The notes: generated by a model from the letters alone, not told the origin. 16,593 nucleotides of DNA from Burkholderiales bacterium (GCA_020846575.1 JADLDQ010000059.1:1-16593); one strand, 5' to 3'; positions 1 through 7,942 are shown, counted from the first letter of the stretch. A program made the numbers and translations.

Positions 1-5
1 AAAGA

Positions 6-83
<78 letters not shown>

Positions 84-92
84 AGGCTGCGG

Positions 93-98
93 ATTCTA
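93..98 (-). promoter_or_regulatory. -10 element of the tRNA-Pro promoter
   Basis: The minus strand reads TAGAAT followed by a GC-rich stretch, nine nt before the first tRNA base, so transcription would start about 3 nt upstream of the mature 5' end. The GC-rich discriminator is typical of stable-RNA promoters under stringent control. I see no good -35 hexamer. The same TAGAATCCG string precedes tRNA-Val and hrcA in this window. Confidence 0.5.
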
Positions 99-130
99 GC
101 AGACGCCGGTGCGAACCCGGCGCCGCCGGC

Positions 131-520
131 TCAGCGCAGCATGTCGATGACGCCCTGGATCTCCTGGCGCAGCAGGGCGGCATCCACCGGCGCCGCGGGC
201 TCGAGCGCCTGCTCACCGCGGGCCGGCGGCCGGTGAGCGCCGCCGAGCGCTTCGTCCAGACGGTTGCGTGCGCCGCTGATGGTGAAACCCTGTTCGTAGA
301 GCAGTTCGCGGATGCGCCGGATCAGCAGCACTTCGTGGTGCTGGTAGTAGCGCCGGTTGCCGCGGCGCTTGACCGGTTTCAACTGGGTGAATTCCTGCTC
401 CCAGTAACGCAGCACGTGCGGCTTGACGCCGCACAACTCGCTTACCTCGCCGATGGTGAAGTAGCGTTTCGCCGGGATCGGGGGCAGGCTAGCCTTGCTC
501 GCCTTGCTCGATGGTTCCAT
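131..520 (-). CDS. MerR-family transcriptional regulator
   Basis: A 129-residue protein with a MerR-type winged helix-turn-helix at about residues 20-90: YFTIGEVSELCGVKPHVLRY, then WEQEF, the wing KRRGNRRYY, and a second helical pair including IRRIRELLYEQGFTI. The C-terminal third (about 95-129) is short and helical, with no cysteine cluster for metal sensing, so it is not a MerR, CueR or SoxR type. It resembles the small MerR-like proteins commonly encoded after ihfA in Betaproteobacteria, whose targets I do not know. The ATG at 520 overlaps the ihfA 3' end by 32 nt, suggesting translational coupling. No better internal start precedes the HTH. Confidence 0.88.
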   Translation of the reverse strand: MEPSSKASKASLPPIPAKRYFTIGEVSELCGVKPHVLRYWEQEFTQLKPVKRRGNRRYYQHHEVLLIRRIRELLYEQGFTISGARNRLDEALGGAHRPPARGEQALEPAAPVDAALLRQEIQGVIDMLR

Positions 521-803
521 GGGTCCGCTCGACCAGCGCCTTCAGCTTCTGGCTGGCGTGGAAAGTCACGACGCGGCGCGCGGTGATCGGGATTTCCTCG
601 CCCGTCTTCGGATTGCGCCCGGGACGCTGGGGCTTGTTGCGCAACTGGAAGTTACCGAACCCCGACAGTTTCACGGTTTCGCCGTTCTCCAGCGCCAGGC
701 GGATCTCCTCGAAAAAGGTCTCCACCATGTCCTTCGCCTCACGCTTGTTGAGCCCCACCTTCTCGAAGAGCATGTCGGCGAGTTCCGCTTTCGTGAGTGT
801 CAT
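489..803 (-). CDS. ihfA: Integration host factor subunit alpha
   Basis: A 104-residue DNA-bending protein that pairs with IHF-beta and acts in nucleoid organisation, promoter architecture and site-specific recombination. It starts MTLTKAELADMLFEKVGLNK and keeps the whole HU/IHF fold. The beta-arm carries GRNPKTGEEIPITARRVVTF, including the proline that intercalates into DNA, and VKLSGFGNF precedes it. The sequence is much closer to IhfA than to HU or IhfB. I chose the ATG at 803 because it aligns with IhfA N termini. A TTG at 815 is in frame but would add four residues. It lies 149 nt downstream of pheT, as in enterobacteria, where ihfA also follows pheST. Confidence 0.97.
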   Translation of the reverse strand: MTLTKAELADMLFEKVGLNKREAKDMVETFFEEIRLALENGETVKLSGFGNFQLRNKPQRPGRNPKTGEEIPITARRVVTFHASQKLKALVERTHGTIEQGEQG

Positions 804-952
804 CTCCGCCCCCAACGCACCCGGCCGATTCCGCCCCGGGCGGGACGGCTCGGCACCCTGAGCTCCGATTCACCGCGATTGACGGCGCTTCAGACTTGCC
901 CGGACGGCGCCGCGCCCCGTGCTTCCCCCCTGGCCGCGGCTCGCGCCGACTG

Positions 953-3364
953 CTATGCCCGCACTTTCGCTCCGAATCGCACCGCGAGTATTTCGCTCAG
1001 CCCGGCCATCACGGCGTCGGCTTCCTCATCGGTGAGTGTCCGGGAAGTATCTTGCATAACTACCCGAAATGCAAGGCTTTTTCCCCCTGCGTCGACACCC
1101 TGACCCCGGTACAGATCGAACAGGCGGATATCCTGCACTGCAGCAGGGCGCGCTTCGTTCAGGGCACCCAGCAGGTCCTGCCAGGGCACGGCGTTCGGAA
1201 CCACCACGGCGCAGTCGCGCACCACGGGAGGAAACCGCGAGACTTCGCGGTACCGCGGGATCGGAACTTGAAGCAGCGGCTGCGCGTCGATCTCGAACAC
1301 GAGCGCCGGGCCTGCGAGTTCGTACTTGCGCTGCCACCGCGGGTGCAGCTCGCCGATCCACCCCGCGGGTGCGCCACCGATGAAGACCCGGGCACTGCGC
1401 CCGGGGTGCAGTGCCGGGTGCGGGGCCGGCTCGTAGCGCGCCTCGCCGGGCGGCAGGAGCGCCGCAAGGTCGGCCTTCACGTCGTAGAAGTCGACGTCAC
1501 GCCGCGCGGTTCCCCACTGTGCGGGAAGCGCGGCGCCGCAGGCGGCGGCGGCCACCCGCATCGGCTGTCGCAGGCCCGCGAGCTGCAGCGGTCCGGCCTG
1601 CGCCGTCGCGTCGCGCAGGTACACGCGCGCGACCTCGAACACCCTCACGCGCTCGATATCGCGATTCTGGTTGTAGCGCAGACTGGCGACCAGGCTGCCG
1701 ATCAGGGTGCTGCGCATGACCTCCAGGTGGTTGGCGATCGGGTTCGCGAGCCGTATGGGCTCGCCGTTGGCGGCGAAATCCGCTTCCCACCCGGCGTCCA
1801 CGAAGCTGTGGCTGATCACCTCGCGGTAGTCGCGCTCGGCGAGGATGCGGCGCAGCGCGTGCAGCGTGCGCTGCGACTCGGACCGGGCGCGCATAGCCGC
1901 TGCCGCCCGGGGCGGATGTGCCGGAATGCGCTCGAAGCCATGCACCCGTGCGACTTCCTCGATGAGGTCCGCCTCGATGGCGATGTCGAACCGGTGGGAG
2001 GGCGGCGTGACCTCGAAGCTCTCGGCATCGCCTGCCCCCTCGAGACGGTGGGCGAAGCCGAGCCGATCGAAGATGCCCGCGATCTCCCGGGTATCGACCG
2101 GCACACCGATCACCCTGCGGGCGCGCGCGACGCGCATGCGTACGGTGCTGCGCACCGGCAACTCGCCTTGCGTGTCGGTGACCGGTCCGGGTTCGCCGCC
2201 GCAGACATCCAGAATCAGGCGCGTAGCGCGCTCGATGCTCGCGACGCAGTTGCCGAAGTCCACACCGCGCTCGAAGCGGTGCGAGGCGTCGCTCGCGAAG
2301 TTGTAGCGCCGGGCGCGCCCGGCGATCGCCTCCGGCGCGAAGAACGCCGACTCGAGCAGGATGTTGCGCGTGGCGAACCCTGCCTTGGTGGAATTGCCAC
2401 CCATGATGCCGGCAAGACCGATGGGGCCGGAGCCGTCGGTGATGCAGAGCACCGACCCGTCGATCGATACCGTCTGCTCGTTCAGAAGCTTGAGCGATTC
2501 ACCCTCGCGCCCGAAGCGCACCTCGATGCCGCCGGCAAGCTTGTCCAGGTCGTACACGTGCAGCGGCTGGCCCAGTTCCAGCATCACGTAGTTGGTCACG
2601 TCCACCAGCGCCGAGATGGAACGCTGTCCAGCCCGCTCCAGCCGGCGTTTCATCCACTCGGGGACGGGCGCGGTGGCATCCACGTTGCGGATCACGCGCG
2701 CGCCGAAGCGGCCGCAGGCGCGCGCAGCGGCGATGCGAACGGGAAACGTCGAATCGCCGCGCGCCGGCACCGGCGGGGTCTCGGGCGGCCTCACGCCAGC
2801 GCCGGTCAGGGCGGCGACCTCGCGCGCCACGCCCAGCAGCGAGAGGCAGTCCGCTCGATTGGGCGTGAGCTTCAGCAGGAAGACGTGGTCGTCCAGCCCG
2901 AGCACCTGCCTCAGGTCGGCACCTACGCTCGCCTGCGCCGCCAGCGTGAGCAGGCCGCTGTGGTCATCGGAGAGCCCGAGTTCACGCGCGGAGCACAGCA
3001 TGCCGGCGCTCTCGATGCCGCGCATGGTCACCTTGCGTATCTCGAAGGGTGCGCCGTCCTTTCCCGGCAGCATTGCCCCGGGAAGTGCGCAGGGCACTTT
3101 CATGTCCGGCGCCACGTTCGGAGCGCCGCACACGATGGCGAGCGCTTCTCCCTGCCCGGCATCCACCGTGCACAAGCTCAGCCGCTCGGCATTGGGATGC
3201 CGCTGGACCGACAGCACCCGGGCCACCACGACCCCCGAGAAGCCGGGCGCCACCGGGACGCAGGACTCGACCTCCAGTCCCGACATGGTGAGCAGGTGCG
3301 CGAGTTCCTGCGTGCCGATGGGCGGATCGACCAGGGCGCGCAGCCAGCTCTCCGGGAACTGCAT
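953..3364 (-). CDS. pheT: Phenylalanyl-tRNA synthetase beta subunit
   Basis: An 803-residue subunit of the (alpha-beta)2 enzyme that charges tRNA-Phe in the cytoplasm. The E. coli protein is about 795 residues. The N-terminal part (about 40-150) is the OB-fold tRNA-binding domain, with FSGVVVARVLSVQRHPNAER and the CGAPN motif. The B3/B4 editing region and B5 domain follow. The C-terminal ~90 residues form the ferredoxin-like anticodon-binding domain, with RYREVSRFPPVVRD and the end segment TLTDEEADAVMAGL. It starts 19 nt after pheS, so the two subunits are co-transcribed. The ribosome-binding site is weak, with no AGGAG. Its opposite strand carries long shadow ORFs that are not genes. Confidence 0.98.
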   Translation of the reverse strand: MQFPESWLRALVDPPIGTQELAHLLTMSGLEVESCVPVAPGFSGVVVARVLSVQRHPNAERLSLCTVDAGQGEALAIVCGAPNVAPDMKVPCALPGAMLPGKDGAPFEIRKVTMRGIESAGMLCSARELGLSDDHSGLLTLAAQASVGADLRQVLGLDDHVFLLKLTPNRADCLSLLGVAREVAALTGAGVRPPETPPVPARGDSTFPVRIAAARACGRFGARVIRNVDATAPVPEWMKRRLERAGQRSISALVDVTNYVMLELGQPLHVYDLDKLAGGIEVRFGREGESLKLLNEQTVSIDGSVLCITDGSGPIGLAGIMGGNSTKAGFATRNILLESAFFAPEAIAGRARRYNFASDASHRFERGVDFGNCVASIERATRLILDVCGGEPGPVTDTQGELPVRSTVRMRVARARRVIGVPVDTREIAGIFDRLGFAHRLEGAGDAESFEVTPPSHRFDIAIEADLIEEVARVHGFERIPAHPPRAAAAMRARSESQRTLHALRRILAERDYREVISHSFVDAGWEADFAANGEPIRLANPIANHLEVMRSTLIGSLVASLRYNQNRDIERVRVFEVARVYLRDATAQAGPLQLAGLRQPMRVAAAACGAALPAQWGTARRDVDFYDVKADLAALLPPGEARYEPAPHPALHPGRSARVFIGGAPAGWIGELHPRWQRKYELAGPALVFEIDAQPLLQVPIPRYREVSRFPPVVRDCAVVVPNAVPWQDLLGALNEARPAAVQDIRLFDLYRGQGVDAGGKSLAFRVVMQDTSRTLTDEEADAVMAGLSEILAVRFGAKVRA

Positions 3365-3383
3365 GAGGATCGGGTCCGCGCCT

Positions 3384-4415
3384 TCAATCGAACTGCGACA
3401 GGAAGCGCAGATCGCCGTCGAAGAAAAGCCTCAGGTCGGTGATGCCGTAGCGAAGCATCGCCAGGCGCTCGAGCCCGGTTCCGAATGCGAATCCCATCGA
3501 GCGCTCCGGATCCAGACCGAAGTTGCGGACCACGTCCGGATGAACCTGCCCGGCGCCGGATATCTCCAGCCACTGGCCGCGTTTCGGCCCCGAGGCGAAC
3601 ATCATGTCGATCTCGGCCGAGGGTTCGGTGAACGGGAAGAACGAGGGCCGGAAGCGCACCTGAAGTGCGTCGGTCTCGAAGAAGCGCCGCAGAAAATCGG
3701 TGTATGCGCCCTTCAGGTCGGCGAAGCTGATGTCCTCGTCGATCCACAGACCTTCGACCTGATGGAACATGGGCGAATGCGTCGCGTCGGAGTCCACCCG
3801 GTAGGTTCTGCCGGGAGCGATCACCCGGATCGGCGCCTCATGCATGCGCGCGTAGCGCACCTGCATGGGGCTGGTGTGGGTGCGCAGCAGCAGCGGCTCG
3901 CTGCGGCCGTCCGCGCCGAGCGCGTGCATACCCTCGATGTAGAAGGTGTCGTGCATCGAGCGCGCCGGGTGGTTCTCCGGCTGGTTGAGCGCGGTGAAGT
4001 TGTACCAGTCGGTCTCGATCTCCGGGCCATCGGCGATATCGAAACCGACGGAGGCGAAAATCTCCTCGATCCGCTCCCAGGTGCGGGAGATGGGGTGGAT
4101 GCCGCCGCGGCCCCGGCCGCGGCCGGGCAGGGTGACATCGAGCGCCTCCTCCCGCAGCCTCGCCTCGGTGGCGCTCTCGGCCAGTGCCCGCCGGCGCGCC
4201 TCGAGCGCCGACTCGATGCGCTCCTTGGCAGCGTTGAGAAGCGCCCCGGCGGCGCGGCGCTCCCCGGTGCCCAGGCGCGACAGGCCCTTCAGCGCCTCGG
4301 TCAGCGCGCCCGATCGGCCCAGGAATCGCGCCTTGACCTGCTCGAGTTCGGCCGGCGCGCCCGCGCGCGAGAACTGCTCCAGGGCCTCCTTGACGATGGA
4401 CTCGACGTCGCTCAT
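3384..4415 (-). CDS. pheS: Phenylalanyl-tRNA synthetase alpha subunit
   Basis: A 343-residue catalytic subunit (E. coli 327). An N-terminal helical coiled coil (about 1-90) starts MSDVESIVKEALEQFSRAG. The class II catalytic core follows, with motif 2 around GRTYRVDSDATHSPMFHQVE and motif 3 GFAFGTGLERLAMLRYGI near the C terminus. The reading frame stays open upstream into the rplT region by chance. The ATG at 4415 is the start that matches the family N terminus, and it leaves 59 nt after the rplT stop. I looked for a Phe-rich leader peptide like E. coli pheM in that gap and found none, so pheST probably depends on upstream promoters. Confidence 0.98.
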   Translation of the reverse strand: MSDVESIVKEALEQFSRAGAPAELEQVKARFLGRSGALTEALKGLSRLGTGERRAAGALLNAAKERIESALEARRRALAESATEARLREEALDVTLPGRGRGRGGIHPISRTWERIEEIFASVGFDIADGPEIETDWYNFTALNQPENHPARSMHDTFYIEGMHALGADGRSEPLLLRTHTSPMQVRYARMHEAPIRVIAPGRTYRVDSDATHSPMFHQVEGLWIDEDISFADLKGAYTDFLRRFFETDALQVRFRPSFFPFTEPSAEIDMMFASGPKRGQWLEISGAGQVHPDVVRNFGLDPERSMGFAFGTGLERLAMLRYGITDLRLFFDGDLRFLSQFD

Positions 4416-4474
4416 GAGCTGATGCGCTGCACCCGCGGCCGTGCGGCGGACGGGGAACGGTGCGGCGACCCGGC

Positions 4475-4837
4475 TCAGCCCGCGGCGAGCTTCGCCTTGG
4501 CCGCGCCGGCGATCTTCGCGAACGCGGCCTTGTCGGCGACCGCGAGATCGGCGAGAACCTTGCGGTCCACCTCGATCCGGGCCTTCCTGAGCCCGTTGAT
4601 GAGCGCGCTGTAGCTCAATCCGAGTTCGCGCGCCGCGGCATTGATGCGCGCGATCCAGAGCGCGCGGAACTGGCGCTTGCGCTGGCGGCGGTCGCGGTAG
4701 GCGTACTGTCCCGCCTTCATGACCGCTTCCTTCGCGACGCGGTAGACGTTGCCGCGGCGGCCGCGGAATCCCTTGGCCTGATCGATGACCTTCTTGTGAC
4801 GGGCGTGCGCGGTGACGCCCCGCTTGACTCTGGGCAT
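4475..4837 (-). CDS. rplT: 50S ribosomal protein L20
   Basis: A 120-residue, very basic ribosomal protein needed early in large-subunit assembly. It starts MPRVKRGVTAHARHKKVIDQ and contains the L20 hallmarks GFRGRRGNVYRVAKEAVMKAGQYAYRDRRQRKRQFRALWIARIN. The length matches the family (E. coli 118). An AGGAG lies 8 nt before the ATG. The gene is 48 nt downstream of rpmI. In E. coli, L20 represses translation of rpmI and, by coupling, its own gene; whether that occurs here cannot be seen directly. Confidence 0.98.
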   Translation of the reverse strand: MPRVKRGVTAHARHKKVIDQAKGFRGRRGNVYRVAKEAVMKAGQYAYRDRRQRKRQFRALWIARINAAARELGLSYSALINGLRKARIEVDRKVLADLAVADKAAFAKIAGAAKAKLAAG

Positions 4838-4885
4838 GTGCTTGCTCCTCGCTCGTGGACGTTGCCTTGGAGACCGGACCGGCGA

Positions 4886-5083
4886 TCAGGCGTACGGCAG
4901 CATCGCCTTGACGGCGCGCACATTCGTATCGTCGAGCTGCACGGTTCCCCTCAGGCCGCGCTTTCGCTTGGTCGTCTTCTTGGTGAGGATGTGGCGCAGG
5001 AACGCCTTGGAACGCTTGATTCCACCGGCTCCCTGAACGTTGAAGCGCTTGGCGGCGCCGCGCTTGGTCTTCATCTTGGGCAT
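4886..5083 (-). CDS. rpmI: 50S ribosomal protein L35
   Basis: A 65-residue basic ribosomal protein starting MPKMKTKRGAAKRFNVQGAG and ending RAVKAMLPYA, the standard L35 pattern and length. The ATG at 5083 has AGGAG 7-8 nt upstream and matches the family start. An upstream in-frame extension to 5239 lacks family similarity and is not used. It sits between infC and rplT, as in most bacteria. The 181 nt before it contain two clear hairpins, listed separately. Confidence 0.97.
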   Translation of the reverse strand: MPKMKTKRGAAKRFNVQGAGGIKRSKAFLRHILTKKTTKRKRGLRGTVQLDDTNVRAVKAMLPYA

Positions 5084-5264
5084 GGTGATGCTCCTGTTGT
5101 CGCACCGCACCGGGTGGCCGGTCGGCAGACCGGCGCTTGCTACCTCGGTACGGCTTGTAGGGTTCGCCGGATGGATCCGGCGCGCCCGGGTTCGTTCGAG
5201 TCCGCGCAAAGGATGGCCAGGCCCCGCAGACCGGGTCACTGGCCGCGGACCGCGGCTGCGCGTT
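5084..5264 (-). promoter_or_regulatory. Structured infC-rpmI intergenic leader
   Basis: This 181-nt gap carries two perfect inverted repeats. One is at 5165-5182 (CGCCGGAT/ATCCGGCG, two-base centre). The other is at 5118-5133 (CCGGTC, TGCC loop, GACCGG) and ends about 20 nt before the rpmI Shine-Dalgarno sequence. Neither is followed by a T run, so they are not intrinsic terminators. In E. coli this gap and the end of infC hold the L20 operator, a structured RNA that mimics 23S rRNA. Assigning that role here is inference from position only. Confidence 0.35.
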
Positions 5265-5825
5265 TCAGTGCGGGGCAGACGCCTCGCTCTTCTTCTTCAC
5301 GGGCACCACCGCCTTCCGGGGTGCGAGCACCATGATCAACTGGCGGCCTTCCATCTTGGGAAACTGTTCCACCACCGCGTGGGTCTCCAGGTCGCGCTTC
5401 ACGCGCTCGATCAGCCGATGGCCGAACTCCTGGTGGGCCATCTCCCGTCCGCGGAAGCGCAGGGTCACCTTGGTCTTGTCTCCCTCTTCCAGGAACTTGA
5501 TCAGGTTGCGCAGCTTGATCTGGTAGTCGCCCTCGTCCGTGCCCGGACGGAACTGGACTTCCTTCACCTGTATCTGCTTTTGCTTCAGCTTTGCTTCGTG
5601 GGCCTTCTTGGCCTCGCGATACTTGAACTTGCCGAAGTCCATCATCTTGCACACCGGTGGCTGTGCGAGCGGTGCGATCTCCACCAGATCGACATCGGCC
5701 TCGTCGGCCAGCTTCAGTGCCTGGGCGATCGCGACGATTCCCATCTGCTCGCCGTTGGGTCCTACCAGTCTCACCTCGGGCGCATTGATCTCGCCGTTGA
5801 GGCGCTGAGCCTTATCCTGAGCGAT
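5265..5825 (-). CDS. infC: Translation initiation factor IF-3 (ATC start)
   Basis: A 186-residue factor that binds the 30S subunit, keeps 50S away and rejects non-canonical start codons. The N-terminal domain starts AQDKAQRLNGEINAPEVRLV, and a linker rich in Lys and Gln follows. The C-terminal domain contains VKEVQFRPGTDEGDYQIKLR and VTLRFRGREMAHQE. There is no ATG, GTG or TTG in a usable position. A strong AGGAG at 5838-5834 sits exactly 8 nt before an ATC codon at 5825-5823, which matches the family N terminus. An in-frame TTG at 5852 lies upstream of that Shine-Dalgarno and is unlikely. E. coli infC starts at AUU, which lets IF3 repress its own synthesis; the same logic is expected here. 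It begins 73 nt after thrS. Confidence 0.95.
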   Translation of the reverse strand: MAQDKAQRLNGEINAPEVRLVGPNGEQMGIVAIAQALKLADEADVDLVEIAPLAQPPVCKMMDFGKFKYREAKKAHEAKLKQKQIQVKEVQFRPGTDEGDYQIKLRNLIKFLEEGDKTKVTLRFRGREMAHQEFGHRLIERVKRDLETHAVVEQFPKMEGRQLIMVLAPRKAVVPVKKKSEASAPH

Positions 5826-5833
5826 TTCGATCT

Positions 5834-5838
5834 CTCCT
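5834..5838 (-). promoter_or_regulatory. infC ribosome binding site that defines the ATC start
   Basis: AGGAG on the minus strand, followed after 8 nt by ATC at 5825-5823. Another ATC at 5831-5829 is too close (2 nt) to be used. This spacing is the main evidence for the rare initiation codon. Confidence 0.8.
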
Positions 5839-5898
5839 GTGCTTGTGAACAACAGGCCTTCCGGCCCCCGGCGGGCCCTGAATCACGCGGTTCGGTTC

Positions 5899-7806
5899 TC
5901 AGCGCTCCGGCGCTGATTCGGAATCGAGGCGCGCTGCGAATTCCTCGACCTGCATCGCGCCGAGGTCCTCGCCGCCGCGGGCACGAACGGCCACCCTCTT
6001 CGCCGCCTTTTCCTTTTCGCCCACGACCAGCAGGTAAGGCAGCTTCTGCAAGCTATGTTCTCGAATTTTATAGCTTATTTTCTCGTTCCTCAAGTCCGCT
6101 TCGACGCGGTGGCCAGCCGAACGCAGTTGCTCGGTGACCGAGCCGGCATACCTCGCCTGTCCCTCCGAGATATTCAGCACCACGGCCTGCACCGGCGCGA
6201 GCCAGGCGGGCATCGCCCCGGCATGGTGCTCGATCAGGATGCCGATGAAGCGCTCCATCGAACCGACGATCGCCCGGTGGAGCATGACCGGGGTGCGGCG
6301 GGCGTTGTCCTCGGCGACGTACTGGGCTCCCAGGCGCTCCGGCATCGAGAAGTCCACCTGCATGGTGCCGCACTGCCAGGGGCGGCCCAGGCTGTCCTTG
6401 AGGTGATACTCGATCTTGGGCCCGTAGAAGGCCCCCTCGCCGGGCAGCCGGTCGAACGGGTAACCACCGGCCCTGAGCGCCGCATCCAGGGCGGCTTCCG
6501 CCTTGTCCCACAGCCAGTCGGCGCCCACCCGCTTGGCCGGTCGGGTGGCGAGCTTGTAGGCGATCTCCCCGAACCCGAAGTCCGCGTAGACGCGACGCAG
6601 CAGTTCGGTGAACGCCGACACCTCGGACTGAATCTGCTCCTCCGTGCAGAAGACGTGACCGTCGTCCTGGGTGAAGCCGCGCACCCGCATCAGGCCGTGC
6701 AGCGCGCCCGAAGGTTCGTTGCGATGGCAGGCCCCGAACTCGCCGTAGCGCAGCGGCAGGTCGCGGTAGCTGCGCAATCCCTTGTTGAATACCTGCACGT
6801 GGCCGGGACAATTCATCGGCTTGACCGCGTAGTCGCGGTTTTCCGACGAAGTGGTGAACATGTTTTCCCGGTAGTTCTCCCAGTGACCCGATTTCTCCCA
6901 CAGGCCGCGATCGAGAATCTGCGGGCAGCGCACCTCCTGGTAGCCGTTGTCCCGGTACACCCGCCGCATGTACTGCTCGAGCTGCTGCCACAGGGCCCAG
7001 CCGCGCGGATGCCAGAACACCAGGCCCGGTGCTTCGTCCTGAAAGTGGAACAGGTCCAGCTGCGTGCCCAGGCGCCGGTGGTCGCGCTTCTCGGCCTCCT
7101 CCAGCATGCGCACGTACGCGTCCTGGTCCTCCTTCCTCGCCCAGGCGGTCCCGTAGATGCGCTGCAGCATCTCGTTGCGCGAGTCGCCCCGCCAGTAGGC
7201 GCCGGCAACCTTCATCAGCTTGAACACCCGCAGCCGGCCGGTGGACGGAACGTGCGGTCCGCGGCACAGATCGACGAAGTCGCCTTCGCGATACAGCGAA
7301 ACTTCCTCGCCCTGCGCAATGGAGGCGATGATCTCCGCCTTGTAGTGCTCGCCGATCGAGCGGAAGAATGCCACGGCCTCGTCGCGCGGCCACACCTCTC
7401 GCTGGATCGGCAGGTCGCGGGCCGCCAGTTCCGCCATGCGCTTCTCGATGGCCGCCAGGTCCTCGGGGGTAAACGGCCGCTTGTAGGCGAAGTCGTAGTA
7501 GAAGCCGTTCTCGATCACCGGTCCGATAGTGACCTGCGCCTCCGGGAATAGCTCCTTCACCGCGTACGCCAGCAGGTGCGCGCTGGAGTGGCGCAGCAGT
7601 TCGAGACCTTCTGGATCGCGCTCGGTGACTATGGCGACCTGCGCGTCGGAATCGATGCGATGCGAGGTATCCACCAGCCTGCCGTTCACACGCCCTGCCA
7701 GCGCGGCGCGGGCGAGCCCCGGGCCGATCGCCGCGGCGAGTTCCCCGACCGTGAGCGGACTGGAAAAGGATTTCAGGGTACCGTCGGGCAGTGTGATTTC
7801 GGGCAT
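5899..7806 (-). CDS. thrS: Threonyl-tRNA synthetase
   Basis: A 635-residue class II synthetase that charges tRNA-Thr and edits Ser-tRNA-Thr. An N-terminal TGS domain (MPEITLPDGT on) comes first. The editing domain has HSSAH at 73-77 and CRGPH with C182 and H186. The catalytic core binds zinc through C334 (MNCPGH), H385 (DDGHVF) and H511. Motif 2 includes CHRNEPSGALHGLMRVRGFT, and motif 3 includes GSMERFIGILIEHH. The anticodon-binding domain begins at about 535. These residue numbers coincide with E. coli ThrRS as I recall them. The ATG at 7806 fits the family, but there is no clear Shine-Dalgarno. An intrinsic terminator ends 24 nt upstream, preceded by a Thr-rich leader ORF (separate entries). 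Confidence 0.99.
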   Translation of the reverse strand: MPEITLPDGTLKSFSSPLTVGELAAAIGPGLARAALAGRVNGRLVDTSHRIDSDAQVAIVTERDPEGLELLRHSSAHLLAYAVKELFPEAQVTIGPVIENGFYYDFAYKRPFTPEDLAAIEKRMAELAARDLPIQREVWPRDEAVAFFRSIGEHYKAEIIASIAQGEEVSLYREGDFVDLCRGPHVPSTGRLRVFKLMKVAGAYWRGDSRNEMLQRIYGTAWARKEDQDAYVRMLEEAEKRDHRRLGTQLDLFHFQDEAPGLVFWHPRGWALWQQLEQYMRRVYRDNGYQEVRCPQILDRGLWEKSGHWENYRENMFTTSSENRDYAVKPMNCPGHVQVFNKGLRSYRDLPLRYGEFGACHRNEPSGALHGLMRVRGFTQDDGHVFCTEEQIQSEVSAFTELLRRVYADFGFGEIAYKLATRPAKRVGADWLWDKAEAALDAALRAGGYPFDRLPGEGAFYGPKIEYHLKDSLGRPWQCGTMQVDFSMPERLGAQYVAEDNARRTPVMLHRAIVGSMERFIGILIEHHAGAMPAWLAPVQAVVLNISEGQARYAGSVTEQLRSAGHRVEADLRNEKISYKIREHSLQKLPYLLVVGEKEKAAKRVAVRARGGEDLGAMQVEEFAARLDSESAPER

Positions 7807-7830
7807 GGTCGGTCGTGTGGCCGCCCGGGT

Positions 7831-7857
7831 AAAAAAAAGTGCGGTCGAGCCGCACTT
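7831..7857 (-). terminator. Intrinsic terminator in the thrS leader (attenuator)
   Basis: On the minus strand AAGTGCGG (7857-7850) and CCGCACTT (7844-7837) form an 8-bp stem with loop CTCGA, followed by an unbroken run of eight T residues (7838-7831; the first two pair in the stem). This is a textbook rho-independent terminator. It ends 24 nt before the thrS ATG, which leaves no room for a promoter between them. It must therefore lie inside the thrS transcript and act as an attenuator. It could also stop read-through from the M24-like gene. Confidence 0.88.
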
Positions 7858-7880
7858 CTTCCCGTGACGCGAGTGCGCTC
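7847..7880 (-). promoter_or_regulatory. Candidate antiterminator of the thrS leader
   Basis: GAGCGCACT (7880-7872) can pair with AGTGCGGCTC (7856-7847) in nine base pairs with one bulged G at 7850. This uses up the whole 5' arm and part of the loop of the terminator, so the two structures exclude each other. An earlier segment inside the leader ORF, CGCGAG (7931-7926), can pair with CTCGCG (7873-7868), and AGTGC (7943-7939) can pair with GCACT (7876-7872). Either pairing would release the terminator when the leader is not occupied by a stalled ribosome. The pairings were found by eye and energies were not computed. Confidence 0.6.
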
Positions 7881-7891
7881 AGCCCGCGTGC

Positions 7892-7942
7892 CTAGGCGGT
7901 CTCCGTATCGGTGTTCCCGGTACTTCTCGCGCGCATCGGCAC
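7892..7942 (-). CDS. Thr-rich leader peptide of thrS
   Basis: A 16-codon reading frame, (V)PMRARSTGNTDTETA then TAG. Thr codons occur at positions 8, 11, 13 and 15 (ACC, ACC, ACG, ACC), four within the last nine codons. The GTG start at 7942 has GGAG (7952-7949) six nt upstream; an ATG two codons later (7936) is an alternative. The stop codon is 34 nt before the terminator stem and 11 nt before the antiterminator strand. This is the geometry of attenuation peptides: stalling at Thr codons would cover the early leader segment, while reaching the stop would crowd the antiterminator. The frame is open further upstream, so a longer peptide is possible. The function is inferred from layout and is untested. 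Confidence 0.72.
   Translation of the reverse strand: MPMRARSTGNTDTETA

Noticed and set aside
797..3442. A plus-strand open frame of 881 codons opposite pheT
   Set aside because: It is the complement of a clearly conserved pheT frame. Its composition (His/Arg/Ala-rich) is that of a GC-rich shadow, and no family is recognisable.
4416..4474. A search for a Phe-rich attenuation peptide before pheS
   Set aside because: The gap is only 59 nt and has no short frame with clustered Phe codons and no terminator.
3384..5105. An apparent 573-codon protein joining pheS to upstream sequence
   Set aside because: The extra 230 codons overlap rplT and rpmI in another frame. The pheS family start is the ATG at 4415.
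5826..5852. A TTG start for infC at 5852
   Set aside because: It lies upstream of the strong AGGAG, which would then be inside the gene, and the added residues do not match IF3.
7831..7857. The terminator serving only as the end of the M24-like gene
   Set aside because: It is about 200 nt past that stop codon and only 24 nt before thrS, so the thrS transcript must cross it. It may do both jobs, but it cannot be outside the thrS leader.
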